Of a DNA stretch of 64,000 nt, positions 23,564-35,388 are shown one piece after another. Source of the stretch: Sorex araneus (taxonomy: Eukaryota > Chordata > Mammalia > Eulipotyphla > Soricidae); NCBI RefSeq assembly GCF_027595985.1, contig NC_073313.1, positions 83,888,494 to 83,952,493 of the forward strand. The letters run 5' to 3'. The notes beneath the pieces are model-generated. The model had not been told where the DNA came from. It saw nothing but the letters and a program-made list of their open reading frames with translations, and did not search any database. A program made the position numbers and the translations under genes. Numbering within the stretch: position 1 is the first letter of the stretch; each line of letters opens with the position of its first letter.

Positions 23564-24550
23564 CTATAAAATGAAGAAATATTTAAACTGAAAAGCTCTA
23601 CATGTATTTAGTTCTAATCTAAATGAACCCTGTATCAAACTGGGCAAACTGAACTACTTCATCAAAAAGATGATAAAATATAAGTTCAGAAATACTTTCT
23701 GTACCCGATTCTACAACTTTCAATTGACTTTTAGCCACAATGGAAAAGAGAGGGTGAGTTTTTCATTCAAATCTACGGGATTTATGATCTTTGTTTATTA
23801 GTATAAGTAGGCCATATCTGGTAGAAATATTTATAAGTGTATATTTTTATGATTCGGTAGTTGCCCCAACTCCATCGCATACAAAGAAATATTAAGATTC
23901 ATCACTTCATAGAGTGAATAGTATTAAAATAAAATTAGTATTACCTTAAAACTTGCTTGAGATAAGGAGTTTTGTTGTATGTGTGTGTACACATTCTCAA
24001 ACTTTTATTTAAAAACAAAATTATTAAAATAAATGTAAGCATTTCACCGACTATGAACAAAGATATAAACCTTCATTTTAAGAGATGGTATAGACACTAA
24101 AGCCAAACACTAGGGCCTTTTATAGTTTCTATTGAGTTCTGTTAATTGTAATTCTTCCCTTAACTTTGCTAATGGGGGTTAAACTTAGGAGGTTTACACT
24201 GGAAACTAATGTGAATAGTGGCTGATGAGCATAGTGGCAAGAAAAATGTATTCCTGAAAATAACAATAGGACCAGTAAACTTTTGTCTATGCTCCTTATT
24301 AGCAGGAAAAGGAAATAAAAAGGTTATTTAATTTTGGGGAAACTACCTTGAAATGCCTGAAAGCAATAGTTTCAAAGCCAATGTGTAAGATGGGCACAAT
24401 CTAAAATGTTTTTTTTCAAGAAAATGACTATGGAGACATGAATTCATTAGAATAATTTAAATGACTGAATCAAGCTAATTACAGTTGCTTCATAAACTTA
24501 CTTCCAACAAGAAATGACACACTAAATTTTCAATGACACCACATACTTAC
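23564..24550. other. STK26 intron 10
   Basis: AT-rich and free of SINEs or L1 that I can recognise. Confidence 0.6.
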
Positions 24551-24687
24551 TTTTGGAATTTTTCAATTAACTTCTTCACCATTTTGTCAGTGATGCCAGG
24601 ACAGGCAGCTTCAGCCACGGCAATGCTTTTCTCAAGTTCTTCAATCGCCTGATTCCGGCTAGCATTGTTCTCATCCTGCTGTTTAAG
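24551..24687 (-). CDS. STK26: STK26 exon 10 (C-terminal dimerisation region)
   Basis: Length 137 nt. Reads LKQQDENNASRNQAIEELEK, SIAVAEAACPGITDKMVKKL and IEKFQK. This helical segment of GCKIII kinases mediates heterodimerisation with CCM3/PDCD10. Donor gtaagt, acceptor ctctcag. Conserved with human throughout. Confidence 0.97.
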
Positions 24688-24769
24688 CTGAGAGAGATCA
24701 ATAGCTATAGCATTGAAGATTATTATGTCCTTTAGAATAGCTATCCAAAGCTAACTAATCTGCACTTAC

Positions 24770-24832
24770 TTCTGCAAAGGCAGGTGTGATTATCATGGAC
24801 AAGCAGCTCAGGGTTTGCACAAGATCTTGCTC
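24770..24832 (-). CDS. STK26: STK26 exon 9
   Basis: Length 63 nt, phase 0. Reads EQDLVQTLSCLSMIITPAFA plus E. Beginning of the CCM3-binding helical hairpin. The intron between exons 9 and 10 is only 82 bp. Confidence 0.97.
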
Positions 24833-25264
24833 CTTTAAGAAAATAATTATACATTATACACATGAGATGAGAATAATCATGTTTGCTTAGCTCTTTTATA
24901 ACAAACGTGTACTACTTTGAATCCTAACCAATAAATACAAAATATAAGGTACTTTCCCATGCTTTCTTGCCATCATTAATTCCCAATCATCAGTCAGAAG
25001 ACCTTTACCTTCTAGGATTCCCATAAGTACACATGATTGCACTGGGTTTATGTATCACTAGGTAAAAAACTTAAAAATGTGACCAACTCCTTCTTTTATG
25101 ACATCCATGATGTTTTCTTAATAAGCTCAAAATGCAGCATGCAATGGATGCAGTGAGGTAGGCATTTAGAAATGGCAAATTGTAACAATTCTTGGCCATC
25201 CTAATCCTAGTATATAATCTGAAAAAGTCTAATCAGGAAGAAGTGCTCATCTCCATGTACATAC
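24833..25264. other. STK26 intron 8
   Basis: Unique-looking, no repeat recognised. Confidence 0.6.
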
Positions 25265-25358
25265 CGCCCCATTCTGTAGTTTCTTTGGATCAGGCTTCTT
25301 CCTCACAGTGGTAAAGCTCCATTCAGGATGAGTATTATTCTCCCTGCTGGTGGATTCC
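25265..25358 (-). CDS. STK26: STK26 exon 8 (linker)
   Basis: Length 94 nt. Reads (S)ESTSRENNTHPEWSFTTVR then KKPDPKKLQNGA. Flexible linker between the kinase domain and the C-terminal helices; GCKIII kinases have caspase-sensitive and nuclear-localisation signals in this part. The human residue Val is Leu here (KKLQNG). Confidence 0.95.
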
Positions 25359-25539
25359 CTAAAGAGACCGTCAGAGACACTTTTATAACTTCCTAAATTA
25401 TTCAGCTTGGTGAAAGTATCAATTTAATGCAGTCAGAACACTGAAGAGACACTTGTCCCAATGTGAAAAAAAGTCACACTATGAAAAAGCATTTGATCTT
25501 AGAGTCAGAGAGATAAGACAGTTTACTACAGAGTTGCAG

Positions 25540-25905
25540 TTGTTCTCAACCCTCAAGCAAGCCTCAGGATCACATGTGGAGACCCTTTACTACACAGAAA
25601 ATCCTGCCTTCATCTCTCCTCACTGAATGGATCAGGATCTCCTCTAGAGTAACATGTGGGGGGCTGGAGCAACAGTACAGCGGGTAGGGCGTTTGCCTTG
25701 CATGCGGCTGACCCGGGTTCGATTCCCAGCATCCCATATGGTCCTCTGAGCACCGCCAGGGGTGATACCTGAGTGCAGAGCCAGGAGTAACCCCTGGGCA
25801 CTGCCAGGAGTGACCCAAAAAGCAAAAAGAAAAAAAGAGTAACATGTAGCTTTTTCTCAAAGCACTTTGAATGACTCTGATGGTCAGTCAGGATCAAAAA
25901 CCATT
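25540..25905. mobile_element. Probable hAT-Charlie (MER5-like) DNA transposon relic
   Basis: ttgttctcaaccctcaagc at the left and the reverse-type wording ggtcagtcaggatc near the right resemble the ends of non-autonomous hAT-Charlie elements. A SOR SINE (25,646-25,847) is inserted in it. Confidence 0.45.
25646..25847 (+). mobile_element. SOR SINE, short type, young, with target-site duplication
   Basis: Perfect 12-bp duplication agagtaacatgt at 25,646-25,657 and 25,836-25,847. Head ggggctggagcaacagtac, B box gggttcgattcc, body ctgagcaccgccagggg, tail with aaaaagcaaaaagaaaa. Confidence 0.95.
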
Positions 25906-26108
25906 AGAATGAGGGAACAAAATCTACCCTGCTCTATTTTTATCCTTTTCAAAGACTGAGAGTTTCTCATAAATGTAGATGTGTTAGGGTATCATCGAAA
26001 GAAATTTGGTGCTGCTTTTGTCTCAACTCACCCAGTAGAAAACTCAATCCTAGTGTAGGCTAAAAACTTTCCTAGTTTAAATTAAACTACAGATCTGGAG
26101 GTTAAAAC

Positions 26109-26292
26109 GTTCACATAGAGGGGGCTAGAGTGATAACACAGCGGGGTGTTAGACTTGCACTCGGCCAACTCGGGTTTGATTCCCAGAATCCCTTATGGTT
26201 CTCCGAGCACCATCAGGAGTAATTCCTGAGTGCAGGAGCCAGGAGTAATCCCTGTGCAGTGGCGGGTATGATGCAAAAAAGTTCACATAGAG
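26109..26292 (+). mobile_element. SOR SINE, short type, with target-site duplication
   Basis: Perfect 12-bp duplication gttcacatagag at 26,109-26,120 and 26,281-26,292. Body ccgagcaccatcaggag, short A-tail. Confidence 0.93.
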
Positions 26293-26470
26293 TCTGAGTG
26301 ATAGTACATCTGATAAAGTGTTCGCCATTCATGCAGATGGTCTTGGCTTGATCCCTAGCACTACCTATGGTCCATCGATCTCCATCAGGAGTGATCCCTG
26401 AACACAGAGCCAGGAGTAAGCCCTGAGCACGGTGAAGGATGGCCCCAAGCCCTCAAAATAAAATAAAATA
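26293..26470 (+). mobile_element. SOR SINE, short type, old
   Basis: Plus copy: gatagtacatctgataaag (A-box region), catcaggagtgatccctg, ending aaaataaaataaaat. The younger SINE on its left inserted at its 5' edge. Confidence 0.8.
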
Positions 26471-26914
26471 TTTGTGTAAATACTCCAGTTAGAAGATGCT
26501 ACAACTTTTATTGGGGATACAAATGATATCTAGGAGAATATTGAAAGCTAACAATCTGGTCAAAGCACACATTTGTACAAATTGGGAAAGTTCTGGAGGT
26601 CAGTTCTTGACTGAGATTTTGCAAGTTTTCAAGAAAGTCTGAGGACAACCCCCGAACAATTACAGTAAGCTGTGTAACACCATTAATCAAACCTGGTTCC
26701 CAAATTTTTGTAATATACTCAAGTATCCACTAGGGGCTAGACCAAGACCATTTAAAACTAGAGCAAGTCACTATCAGAACAACGTGTTTACCAATTCATT
26801 GTATTCCACAGACTGTTATTAATTTTTAACTCCATTGCTAATGAATCTGGCTTATATATGCGAGAGAAATCAGAACCTAGCTATCTACAAGAAAACTAAG
26901 TATTTGATACATAC

Positions 26915-27063
26915 GAATCAGAGCCCTCAGAATCGGATTCATCATCACTGTGACCTTCTGCCTTCCATCTCTTGAATCGGTCTATCAGTTCGGTCAGGTA
27001 AGAGGTCTTTTTCGAATATTTTACAATGAATTTGTGTTTCAGAAGTTCCTTAGCTGTAGGACG
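26915..27063 (-). CDS. STK26: STK26 exon 7 (end of kinase domain)
   Basis: Length 149 nt. Reads RPTAKELLKHKFIVKYSKKT, SYLTELIDRFKRWKAEGHSD and DESDSEGSDS. Contains the conserved RPTA...LLKH kinase subdomain XI and the acidic linker. Human has Asn where the window has Tyr in VKYSKK. Acceptor acccgtag, donor gtatgt. Confidence 0.97.
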
Positions 27064-28402
27064 CTACGGGTTGAAAAGAAAAGTACATGACTATTTCTAG
27101 GCTCTTTAGAATTACTTGGGAGTGATAGGGATTCATTGTGAGTTTTAAGCTGAAAGGTAAAAAAATATAGACATGAGGACAACTGAAATGCTACAGATCA
27201 TTGCGAACTCTATTTTTGAAGAAGGCCAGAGAAACCAAATTACATTCACTATGTTCAAAAACCTGTTTCATAAAGCCCAATGAGCAAAAGCTGGCCAACC
27301 TTGCAAGCAGCAAACTGGAAGGCAGAACCTTCTCAATGGCAGAGAAACACAAAGTAGGATTTAGAACATAAAGTGAAATTGGCTTTTTAGTCCATATACT
27401 TTAATCACATTTAGTGTAAACTGGAAAAAAAAGAGGAAAGTTGTAATGTTGCTATTACCTGTGCATATATTGTCATCCCCCTCCCGCCATGCAGGTTAAT
27501 CCATTAAGCATCAAATCACACTTTACCCACATACAAGTACCCGGTGCTTTGGAGGATGTTTTCCCCCTAGCATTTTACTGATATTAGAGTATTCATCATC
27601 AAATTAAAGAACAGCTGTATCACACAGAAATGATAGCAACTAAGATCCAAAGGCAACACAATGGAAGAACTGATCCACACAACTGGGTCGAGTGGGGGGT
27701 TGTGAAAGGGAGGGGTGTTGGGGCCCTTGGGAGACGGAGGTGGGTAAACTGATGAGTGTAGTGTCAGAATTATGTGCATGAGAAACCATTATTAGTTATA
27801 TTGTAAACCACCGATTATCAATTAAAAATAAAATAAATTCTAGAGTACAAAAATTGTTATATCAAACTGGGTTCTTATATACTTTTGGTCTCTGGAAGTC
27901 ACCATGCAACTTTATTTTTAAAATATCAAAACAACTCTAATAAAATTTGGCAAGTTAAAAAGTGGGTCTCACTAGTCTTTGGGAAAAGTATATAACTTCA
28001 AGTTGGTGTTTCAAAACATTATATTATAAAAACAGCGGAACACACATAATTCATGAAAAATAAAATAGCTGAATAAAAGTCATGGTGAATACTTTAATAA
28101 TAATATCCTCTGAAATGAACTTATTTCTCAAATATCTTTGCCCCTGAAATAGCAAATGATAAACAGAATAAGGAAGATAGCAAGCACCTGAAAAAAAAGA
28201 AGATGCAGGGGGAAGGGAAATAGGAGATAAGTATCTTGTTAAGAAAGATAACAGAATTGGTAATGTATAAGGAAGAAACAACGTCCTGGATGGATCTCAG
28301 ATAATCTTCATATGCATCATATTCCACATTATAGGAAAAAGATCTGCTTTATATAGATCTGATAATAGAACACAAAGAGTAATGATAGAAATAGATACTC
28401 AC
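27064..28402. other. STK26 intron 6
   Basis: No SINE found. 27,640-27,830 has the outline of a very diverged L1 3' end (gtggggggttgtgaaaggg, then an A-rich end), not certain. Confidence 0.45.
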
Positions 28403-28588
28403 AAATGATGGATCTTTGTTCAGGCAAGCATCAACGAACTCCTTGAAAGACTTGCTAAATTCTCCGATAAGAGTTGGCGGGTTGTTCTTTGGTATAAGAA
28501 ACAGAACCCGCATTGGATGCATGTCGGAGTTGGGTGGTTCTCCCTTGGCCAGTTCAATAGCAGTAATTCCCAAGGACCAAATGTCAGC
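28403..28588 (-). CDS. STK26: STK26 exon 6 (kinase C-lobe)
   Basis: Length 186 nt = 62 codons. Reads [40 protein letters not shown] and [34 protein letters not shown] is subdomain IX, with the structural Asp. A few conservative changes relative to human (VGDFTKSFKEFID in human). Confidence 0.98.
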
Positions 28589-28675
28589 CTGAAATGAAAG
28601 AACAAGCATGATTACCTTGGCACTGCATTTGTATATACACTGTCACAAAAAATCTGGTGGACCCTGATAGTCATT

Positions 28676-28758
28676 GGGCCAGGGATGTGGCTCAGTTGTA
28701 CAGCACATACGCCTCACATGTTTGTGATCTGGGTCTAATTCCCCACCACTTGAAAAAA
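28676..28758 (+). mobile_element. Head-only tRNA-derived SINE (ID-like)
   Basis: About 80 bp: gggatgtggctcagttgtac (A box), ctgggtctaattcccc (B box), then an A-run, with no SOR body. Resembles tRNA-derived head-only SINEs such as ID. A diverged solitary SOR head is the alternative. Confidence 0.5.
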
Positions 28759-28759
28759 C

Positions 28760-28961
28760 GAAGTGCTTCAAGAAGACTGGAGAGACAATACTGGGGTTGA
28801 GGTGCTTGTCTTGCATTCTGCAGACTTGGCTTCGAATCCCTGGCACCATATATAGTTCCCTGAGCACACCAGGGGTCACTCCTGAGCAGAGAGCCAGGAA
28901 TGATCCCTAAGTATTGTAAGGTGTGGTCCCCAAACCCAAAAGACAAAAGAAGTGCTTCAAG
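28760..28961 (+). mobile_element. SOR SINE, short type, with target-site duplication
   Basis: Perfect 13-bp duplication gaagtgcttcaag at 28,760-28,772 and 28,949-28,961. Head agactggagagacaatac, B-box region ggcttcgaatccctgg. Confidence 0.93.
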
Positions 28962-28984
28962 GAATGTGGTGTTAATTCATTTTC

Positions 28985-29192
28985 ATTGATAATCCATTTT
29001 TATTTGCTAGGCATCATATTCCAGGTACTGAGGATGGAGGTTGTGAATAAATGACATAAAAACTCCATGTTCTTGAGGAATGTGTTATTGAAAAGACAGG
29101 ATAGTAATATGATGTCACATTGTATGGAGTTCTGGGAAGAAAATAAGCAAGCAGGTTAAGGAAGTAATGAATGATGGGGTAGAGGTTACAAA
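28985..29192. repeat. Possible ancient interspersed repeat, left part
   Basis: ccaggtactgaggatggag and catgttcttgaggaat resemble an old mammal-wide repeat. It appears to continue at 29,535-29,850 after two nested SINEs. Family not assigned. Confidence 0.35.
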
Positions 29193-29373
29193 TGGGGGGC
29201 TGAGAATAACAGTACAGTGGGCAGGGCATTTGCCCTGCATGCAGCTTTGCCTGGATTTAGTCCCCAGTACCCCATATGGTCCCCAAGAGCCCAACTGGAC
29301 TGATCCCTGAGGGGAGAGCCAGGAGTTAGCCCTGAGCATAGCCAGGTGTGGCCCCGAAACAAAACAAAACAAA
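29193..29373 (+). mobile_element. SOR SINE, short type
   Basis: Plus copy: gggggctgagaataacagta, gccctgagcatagccagg, with a (CAAAA)n tail. Confidence 0.85.
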
Positions 29374-29387
29374 AAAGGGGCTATGGT

Positions 29388-29532
29388 GGGGGCTGGAGAG
29401 ATGGCACAGAGGGTAAATTTAATCCCAGGCACCACATATGGTCCTCCAAGCACTGCCAGGTGTAATCCCTTACCACAGAGCCAGGAATAAACCCTGAGTA
29501 CCACTGGGGTGAATCAACAATAACAACAAAAA
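29388..29532 (+). mobile_element. SOR SINE, short type, internal deletion
   Basis: Plus copy lacking about 40 bp between the A box (gatggcacagagggtaa) and atttaatcccaggcacc, that is, most of the anticodon-arm region. Confidence 0.8.
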
Positions 29533-29534
29533 TA

Positions 29535-29850
29535 GGCTACAAGTATAAACAGATGGCTAGGGAAGGATACAGTGTATAAGGAAGTTTAAGTAGAGGAGCA
29601 GCTGGAATGTTCATGCAGGCAGAGGGAAGGGCAAGGGCAAACGTTGTGAGGGCAGAGTGTACTTGTTATATTTGAGGCTCAGCAATGATCCTGCTGGGGC
29701 TGAAGTAGACAGAACATGGAAGAGTGAGATTAATACTGAGTCTAGAGATGAGGACTAGACAGCGGAAAACTTTGTATGTGACAGTATGGAAGGCAACTGA
29801 AGAAAGTAAGGTCTAAACTCTATAAGCACTAAGTTATGGCTTATTACCAA
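29535..29850. repeat. Possible ancient interspersed repeat, right part
   Basis: gcaggcagagggaagggc and ggaaaactttgtatgtgac fit the same old repeat as 28,985-29,192. Confidence 0.35.
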
Positions 29851-29861
29851 AAGTTTTATTT

Positions 29862-30028
29862 TTTTCTTTTTGGGTCACACCGGCGATGCACAGGGGTTAC
29901 TCCTGGCTCTGCACTCAGGAATTACTCCTGGAGGTGCTCAGGGGAACATATGGGATGCTGGGAATTGAACCCGGGTCGGCCATGTGCAAGGCAAACGCCC
30001 TACCTGCTGTGATATTGCTCCAGCCCAG
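29862..30028 (-). mobile_element. SOR SINE, short type, young
   Basis: Minus copy, near consensus: ctttttgggtcacaccggcg, gggatgctgggaattgaacc, caaggcaaacgccctacc, head ending gctccagccc. Confidence 0.93.
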
Positions 30029-30059
30029 TACCAACAGTTTTTAAAGAGCAAATAGAAGA

Positions 30060-30205
30060 ATGAGGGAGAGGGGCAGAGATGGAGAAGGGGCGGAAGAAGG
30101 GAGAAGGAAATTGAGAGAGAAAAAGAGAGAGAAGGGAAGAGAGGAGAGAAAAGAGGATGGGAGAGAGGGACAGAGGGAGGGCGATAGAAAACAAAAAAGT
30201 AAAGG
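30060..30205. repeat. GA-rich low-complexity tract
   Basis: Imperfect gagaga/ggaag purine run on the + strand. Confidence 0.9.
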
Positions 30206-30445
30206 AAGAGAAAATTTCACTTCTCCATTTGGGATGCAGGCAACTCCAAAATGGACTAGGTAACTAATTTAGCGCCAACACTTGACATACTGGCTCCTGG
30301 AAAACTTTCAAAAATGGGATATTTAGACCATTTTGTTAACTTGGAGCCCTGGCATTCAACCCATTCAATCCCCATGACTGTTGCTGGCAGTAACCCCCTC
30401 AGCCCCCTGAGCACTGTTTGAGAGCCCCATCTTAAACAAACATTT

Positions 30446-31117
<672 letters not shown>

Positions 31118-31144
31118 TCAAGTCCATATTAGACATTTGCATAC

Positions 31145-31253
31145 CTTTTATGTCTCGGTGAATTTTCTTTTCAGAATGCAGATAGTCCAGACCTTTCAAA
31201 ATCTCCTTTAGCATGGTGGCAATCTGGAACTCATCAAATGGGCCAGCTCGGAG
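31145..31253 (-). CDS. STK26: STK26 exon 4 (kinase, HRD motif)
   Basis: Length 109 nt. Reads [36 protein letters not shown] plus one base. HRDIK carries the catalytic Asp (human Asp144). Separated from exon 5 by a 94-bp intron. Confidence 0.98.
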
Positions 31254-32655
31254 CTTCGAAGAAAAGTACACAATATACACACATAAAAGTCTGGAACAAC
31301 AAACTTCACATTCAATATTATCTTTGAAATAAGGGAATCACTTTGATATGTGCAGCAGTTCGCTTATTAGATCAATATTTAAACAAACATAGAGAAAATG
31401 TAAAAGGCAGGGAAGCAAGTAAAAATCAAGTCAAAGGGATGAAACTGTTTCTACCTGATTAGATTTAATCTTAAAAGATAATACAAGCACTCCAGATCCT
31501 GAAGTTCTTAAATATTCACATGGAAGATATACAAATATGCTTAAATCATGCTAGAATTCACCTTCTTTTTCAAATAGGAAATAAAGAAATCAGCTACTTA
31601 CAGTTCGGCATCTTCCATTGAGAAGTTATTAAAAATTTATGCTGAAGTGAGTCTCGATCACACAGCCCATAAGATTTCCACAGTAACCCAATATGATCAT
31701 ATTATATAGGTGAGCTGAAGCACAGTTCTTGAAATTTATGTGATTCAATAATATTATAAAGCAGAAGGCTGCTTGAGAATCAAATTAAAATTTTTGCATG
31801 GAATATCATAATTAAAACTACTCATACTCTCATTGTAGAAAAATGATCAAATTGCAGAGGTTTCCCATACAAATGTAACACATTTCCCTTTCTTTCCCCT
31901 TCCCTGTATGAAAGCCAATAGTTCCAACTGGAATACAAGGAAAGCAATGATTAGATTTCAGGAGGAGAACTTGTAATGGAATATCTGAAAAATCTCTCTT
32001 TAAAATAAATGGTTATTTAAAAATTCTGGTACCGCCTCATAAAACACAAACAGTGGACTGTACAATATTATTACAGGAAAGGGTGGGGATCCAAAGTCAG
32101 AACTGAGGTAGGGTTCTGTTTGCTAAAAGGAGGAAAGAGGTGGTGAAAATCAAACACTGCCCATTCTGCCTCACACTGGGAGGGATTCACAGCTCTTTGG
32201 CACCTTGTGTATTTCATCTTTCATGAATGCCATATTTATTCTGAATAAAGGGCACTTTCATGTAGAAATTTAACAGCTTAAAATAGAACCCATACTTCTG
32301 CCTCACCATTGAATATTAACTGTGGTCTGGATACATAGTATACTCCAGGGAGTCCTTACTTCAATGGGTGCCTTTCCCTGGGAACATTAGCTAGTTACTT
32401 TCAGGTCTACCAACTTCCGCCCCAAGAGTTTCTACTTAAGTAGCAATGATGAAAGTAATTGTAAAAGGCAAAAAATGGGATAATATTTTACTTATTACTG
32501 GAAATGAAATTCTGAGATACTACCAACTAAATAAATAAAAGATGAATATCATAGTAAGATTATTACTATCACTGATCTCATCATGAAAATATTGCAAACT
32601 CAGTAGGTATAGCCTCACTTTCTTAATAGGGTAGAATTCATTAAAAAAAGGTACT
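31254..32655. other. STK26 intron 3, exon-proximal part
   Basis: About 1.4 kb of unique-looking AT-rich DNA with no SINEs or L1 recognised. Confidence 0.55.
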
Positions 32656-32659
32656 ATTA

Positions 32660-32768
32660 ATTTTTTATTTAATCTCTGTGAGATACACAGTTACAAGATT
32701 GCTCATGATTGGGTTTCAGTCATTCAATGTTCCAGTACCCATCGGTACTATGTTCATTCTTAAAGACT
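32660..32768 (-). mobile_element. Short L1 3' end
   Basis: Minus strand: ttatttaatctctgtgagat, then gctcatgattgggtttcagt. Same subfamily as 19,175-19,425, strongly 5'-truncated. Confidence 0.65.
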
Positions 32769-32922
32769 TCTTAAAATAGTCTTGCTAAGTCAGTATAACT
32801 CTAGTATACATTTTTATTTAAAGAAAAACAAATGTTTATACTTCTATAGGTCTATTCAGAGTCTCCCTTCAAAATTTAACTCTTTGCTGTTACTAAATTT
32901 TACATATGTAGGATTTATCTAT

Positions 32923-33119
32923 TTCATGTAAATATTTTTTTTTCTTTTTGGGTCACACCTGGTGATGCACAGGGGTTACTCCTGGCTCATGCACTCAGGA
33001 ATCACTCCTGGCGGTGCTCAGGGGACCATATGGGATGCTGGAAATAGAACCTGGGTCAACCGCATGCAAGGCAAATGCCCTACCCACTGTGCATTCGCTC
33101 CAGCCCACTTCATGTAAAT
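32923..33119 (-). mobile_element. SOR SINE, short type, with target-site duplication
   Basis: 11-bp duplication ttcatgtaaat at 32,923-32,933 and 33,109-33,119. Minus copy with poly(T), tttttgggtcacacctgg, head ending gctccagccc. Confidence 0.93.
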
Positions 33120-33247
33120 CTTAAACTGTATTAGAACAGAATTATTCATATTAATTTTTAGCATTTATGTAATCTCATCAACGGCCAAGATCCAGAGCCT
33201 ATAAAACAAAGTTCCCGGAAGAGAGAAATGCAGAAATTCGCACAGCA

Positions 33248-33408
33248 GAGTCTGCCAAACTACCCGTGGCATATTCGATATGCCCAAAACAGTAACAATA
33301 ATGGGCCTCATTCCCCTGACCCTGAATGTTACAGGAACGAATGGAGATATTACTAGCACTCGTTCGAGCAAATCAATGAGCAACAGGACACCAGTAATAC
33401 AATGATTA
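33248..33408 (+). mobile_element. SOR SINE, long type with partial extra segment, 5'-truncated
   Basis: Plus strand: actacccgtggcatattcg, then gggcctcattcccctgaccc (extra segment as at 11,740-11,832), then ggagatattactagcactcg and aatcaatgagcaacagg. Confidence 0.8.
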
Positions 33409-33651
33409 CCTATACAATACTTAATTTTTTTTACTTATCAGTTTATCATTGCTTTACAATTTTGTGGAATTTCAGGTAGACTGCTCCATTCACCTATGTC
33501 TATAGGTGTCATCTTGTCCAAAAAAAATAAATAAAAGAGAGAACCATCCCAAATAAGAGATTAAATATATGTGTGTGTGTTTATAGTAAAGGAACAATAA
33601 GTGGTCAAAATTATCAGAATTGAAGATTTTGTCTATAGAACTGAGTTCAGG

Positions 33652-33832
33652 GGCTGGAGCAACAGTACAGTGGTTAGGCATATGCTTTGCATGCATCTGA
33701 CCTGGATTCAATCCCTAGCATCCCGTATGGTCCCCCAAGCTCCACCTGGAGTGATCCCTGAGCACAGAATAAGGAGTAAGCCCCGAGCACTCCTGGGTGT
33801 ACTCAGCAGTAAGACCAAAAACAAGCAAAAAA
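33652..33832 (+). mobile_element. SOR SINE, short type
   Basis: Plus copy: ggggctggagcaacagtac, gattcaatccctagcatcc, tail with caaaaacaagcaaaaa. Confidence 0.88.
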
Positions 33833-33841
33833 GAAATATGG

Positions 33842-34015
33842 CCGGGTCTCATTCCCCTGAGCCTGAAAGAGCCCACTGGAAATGCGGCACCACTGGAAAG
33901 GATGAATAAAGACAGGCTTCTAAAATCTCAGGGCTAGGACGAATGGAGACGTTACTGAGAACACTCGAGAAATTCAATGATCAATGGGATGATGATGATG
34001 ATGATGATGATGATG
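33842..34015 (+). mobile_element. SOR long-type 3' half with extra segment, ending in (GAT)n
   Basis: gggtctcattcccctgagcc, cttctaaaatctcaggg and ggagacgttactgagaac follow the extra-segment subtype. The terminal (GAT)9 at 33,988-34,014 replaces the usual gatgacagtg repeat. Confidence 0.75.
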
Positions 34016-34024
34016 GCCTGATAA

Positions 34025-34175
34025 AACTGAGTTTACATGGGAGCAGGGTGGTCCTTGGGACACTGGTGGAACAAAGAGAGCTCTTTGGTGGTAAGTGTGG
34101 TGGTAGAATGACATATCCATGAAAAGTATGATTAACAGTATTATAATTTCCAGTACCTCAATGAAAATGGTAAAA
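34025..34175 (+). mobile_element. Possible old L1 3' end
   Basis: ggtggtccttgggacactgg and an A-rich end resemble L1 3' termini. Diverged. Confidence 0.4.
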
Positions 34176-34385
34176 AAAAAATGCAAAGGCAGTCTTAAGT
34201 ATCCACTACCTTTCATGGCATTTTTATGCTTAAGTTTCAAATTCAGTAAAAGTAAAGTATCAGTTGACGTGGATGCTAGACACAGGAGGGTGGGGAAGAG
34301 ATTTCATGACAGGAGAAAAGGTATGATAGTATAGTTGGTATATTCTGGGTGACTGTTAGGAAACTGTCACAAATCTTGTGGTTAA

Positions 34386-34585
34386 AAATGTTTCTTTAGG
34401 GGCAGGCGCGATAGCACAGCAGGTAGGGCATTTGCCTTGCACGCAGCCGACTCGGGTTCAATTCCCAGCATCCCATATGGTCCCCCGAGCACCGCCAGGA
34501 GTAATTTCTGAGTGCATGAGCCAGGAGTAACCCCTGTGCATTACCGGGTGTGACCCAAGAAGCAAAAAAATAAATGGTTCTTTAG
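34386..34585 (+). mobile_element. SOR SINE, short type, with target-site duplication
   Basis: aaatgtttctttag (34,386-34,399) and aaatggttctttag (34,572-34,585) flank a near-consensus plus copy (gcgatagcacagcaggtagg, ccgagcaccgccaggag). Confidence 0.93.
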
Positions 34586-34677
34586 ATGTGTCGACAAGGT
34601 TGAGAAAAGAAGCTGGGGGAAGAAGTTGGAAAGACAATGCAGGTAAAGTAGGTGAAAGTGATTTTATTGGTATGTGT

Positions 34678-34815
34678 TTTGTTTGGAGGCATACCTGCCT
34701 GTGCTGAGTCTACTCCTAGCTCTGTAGTCAGGGATCACACCTGGTGGAGTCTGGGTGTGACACCAGATGAGGTGTCAGAGATTGAACCCTCTCCAGAGAG
34801 TAAAGTAGTACCCTG
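34678..34815 (-). mobile_element. SOR-like SINE, old
   Basis: Minus strand: gtttggaggcatacctgcc, gtcagggatcacacctggtg, gagattgaaccctctcc. Diverged. Confidence 0.6.
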
Positions 34816-34849
34816 AAAGTGATTGTATTTCCAATGCAGTATGCTCCTA

Positions 34850-34916
34850 CCCCTGTTTGGGGGCCACAATTGATGGTGCTTAGGGGCTACTCCTGCTCTG
34901 TGTCCAAGGCAAATGG
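34850..34916 (-). mobile_element. SOR-like SINE fragment
   Basis: tttgggggccacaattgatg and ggggctactcctgctctg only. Confidence 0.55.
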
Positions 34917-35217
34917 AAACAAGAGGTTGCTAATACAAAAGCACAGCATTTGGTCTTTCAAAAACTACATGCACATGAACTTTGGGGCTTTTCCACACTC
35001 TCCTTTGACTGATAGCAGCATGTTATGTTATGCCTTCTCTTACAGGTAGTACTTTGATTTCAACTTTTTAATTGATGCTCATGTTTCATTCTATTTACAA
35101 TGTTATATGAGTTTTCGTTGTAGCTCACAGCAATTTCTTTAGGAGAGACGGCCTAAAAATTTAAATAATGTGCAATATGCTCAAAGTTTTCACATGTGAA
35201 TTTTTTCAAGAAACTGA

Positions 35218-35388
35218 GGGAGGGGCTAGAGCTACAGTACAGTAAGTAAGGAGCTTGCCCAGAATACTGCCAACACGAGTTTGATTCTCAGCATCCCATA
35301 TGGTTCCCCCAAGCCCACCAGAAGTGATCCCTGAGTGCAGAGACAGGAGTAAGACCTGAGTAGCCCAAAACTGAAAACAAAACAAAAA
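35218..35388 (+). mobile_element. SOR SINE, short type
   Basis: Plus copy: aggggctagagctacagtac, cagcatcccatatggttccc, aaacaaaacaaaaaa tail. Confidence 0.85.
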
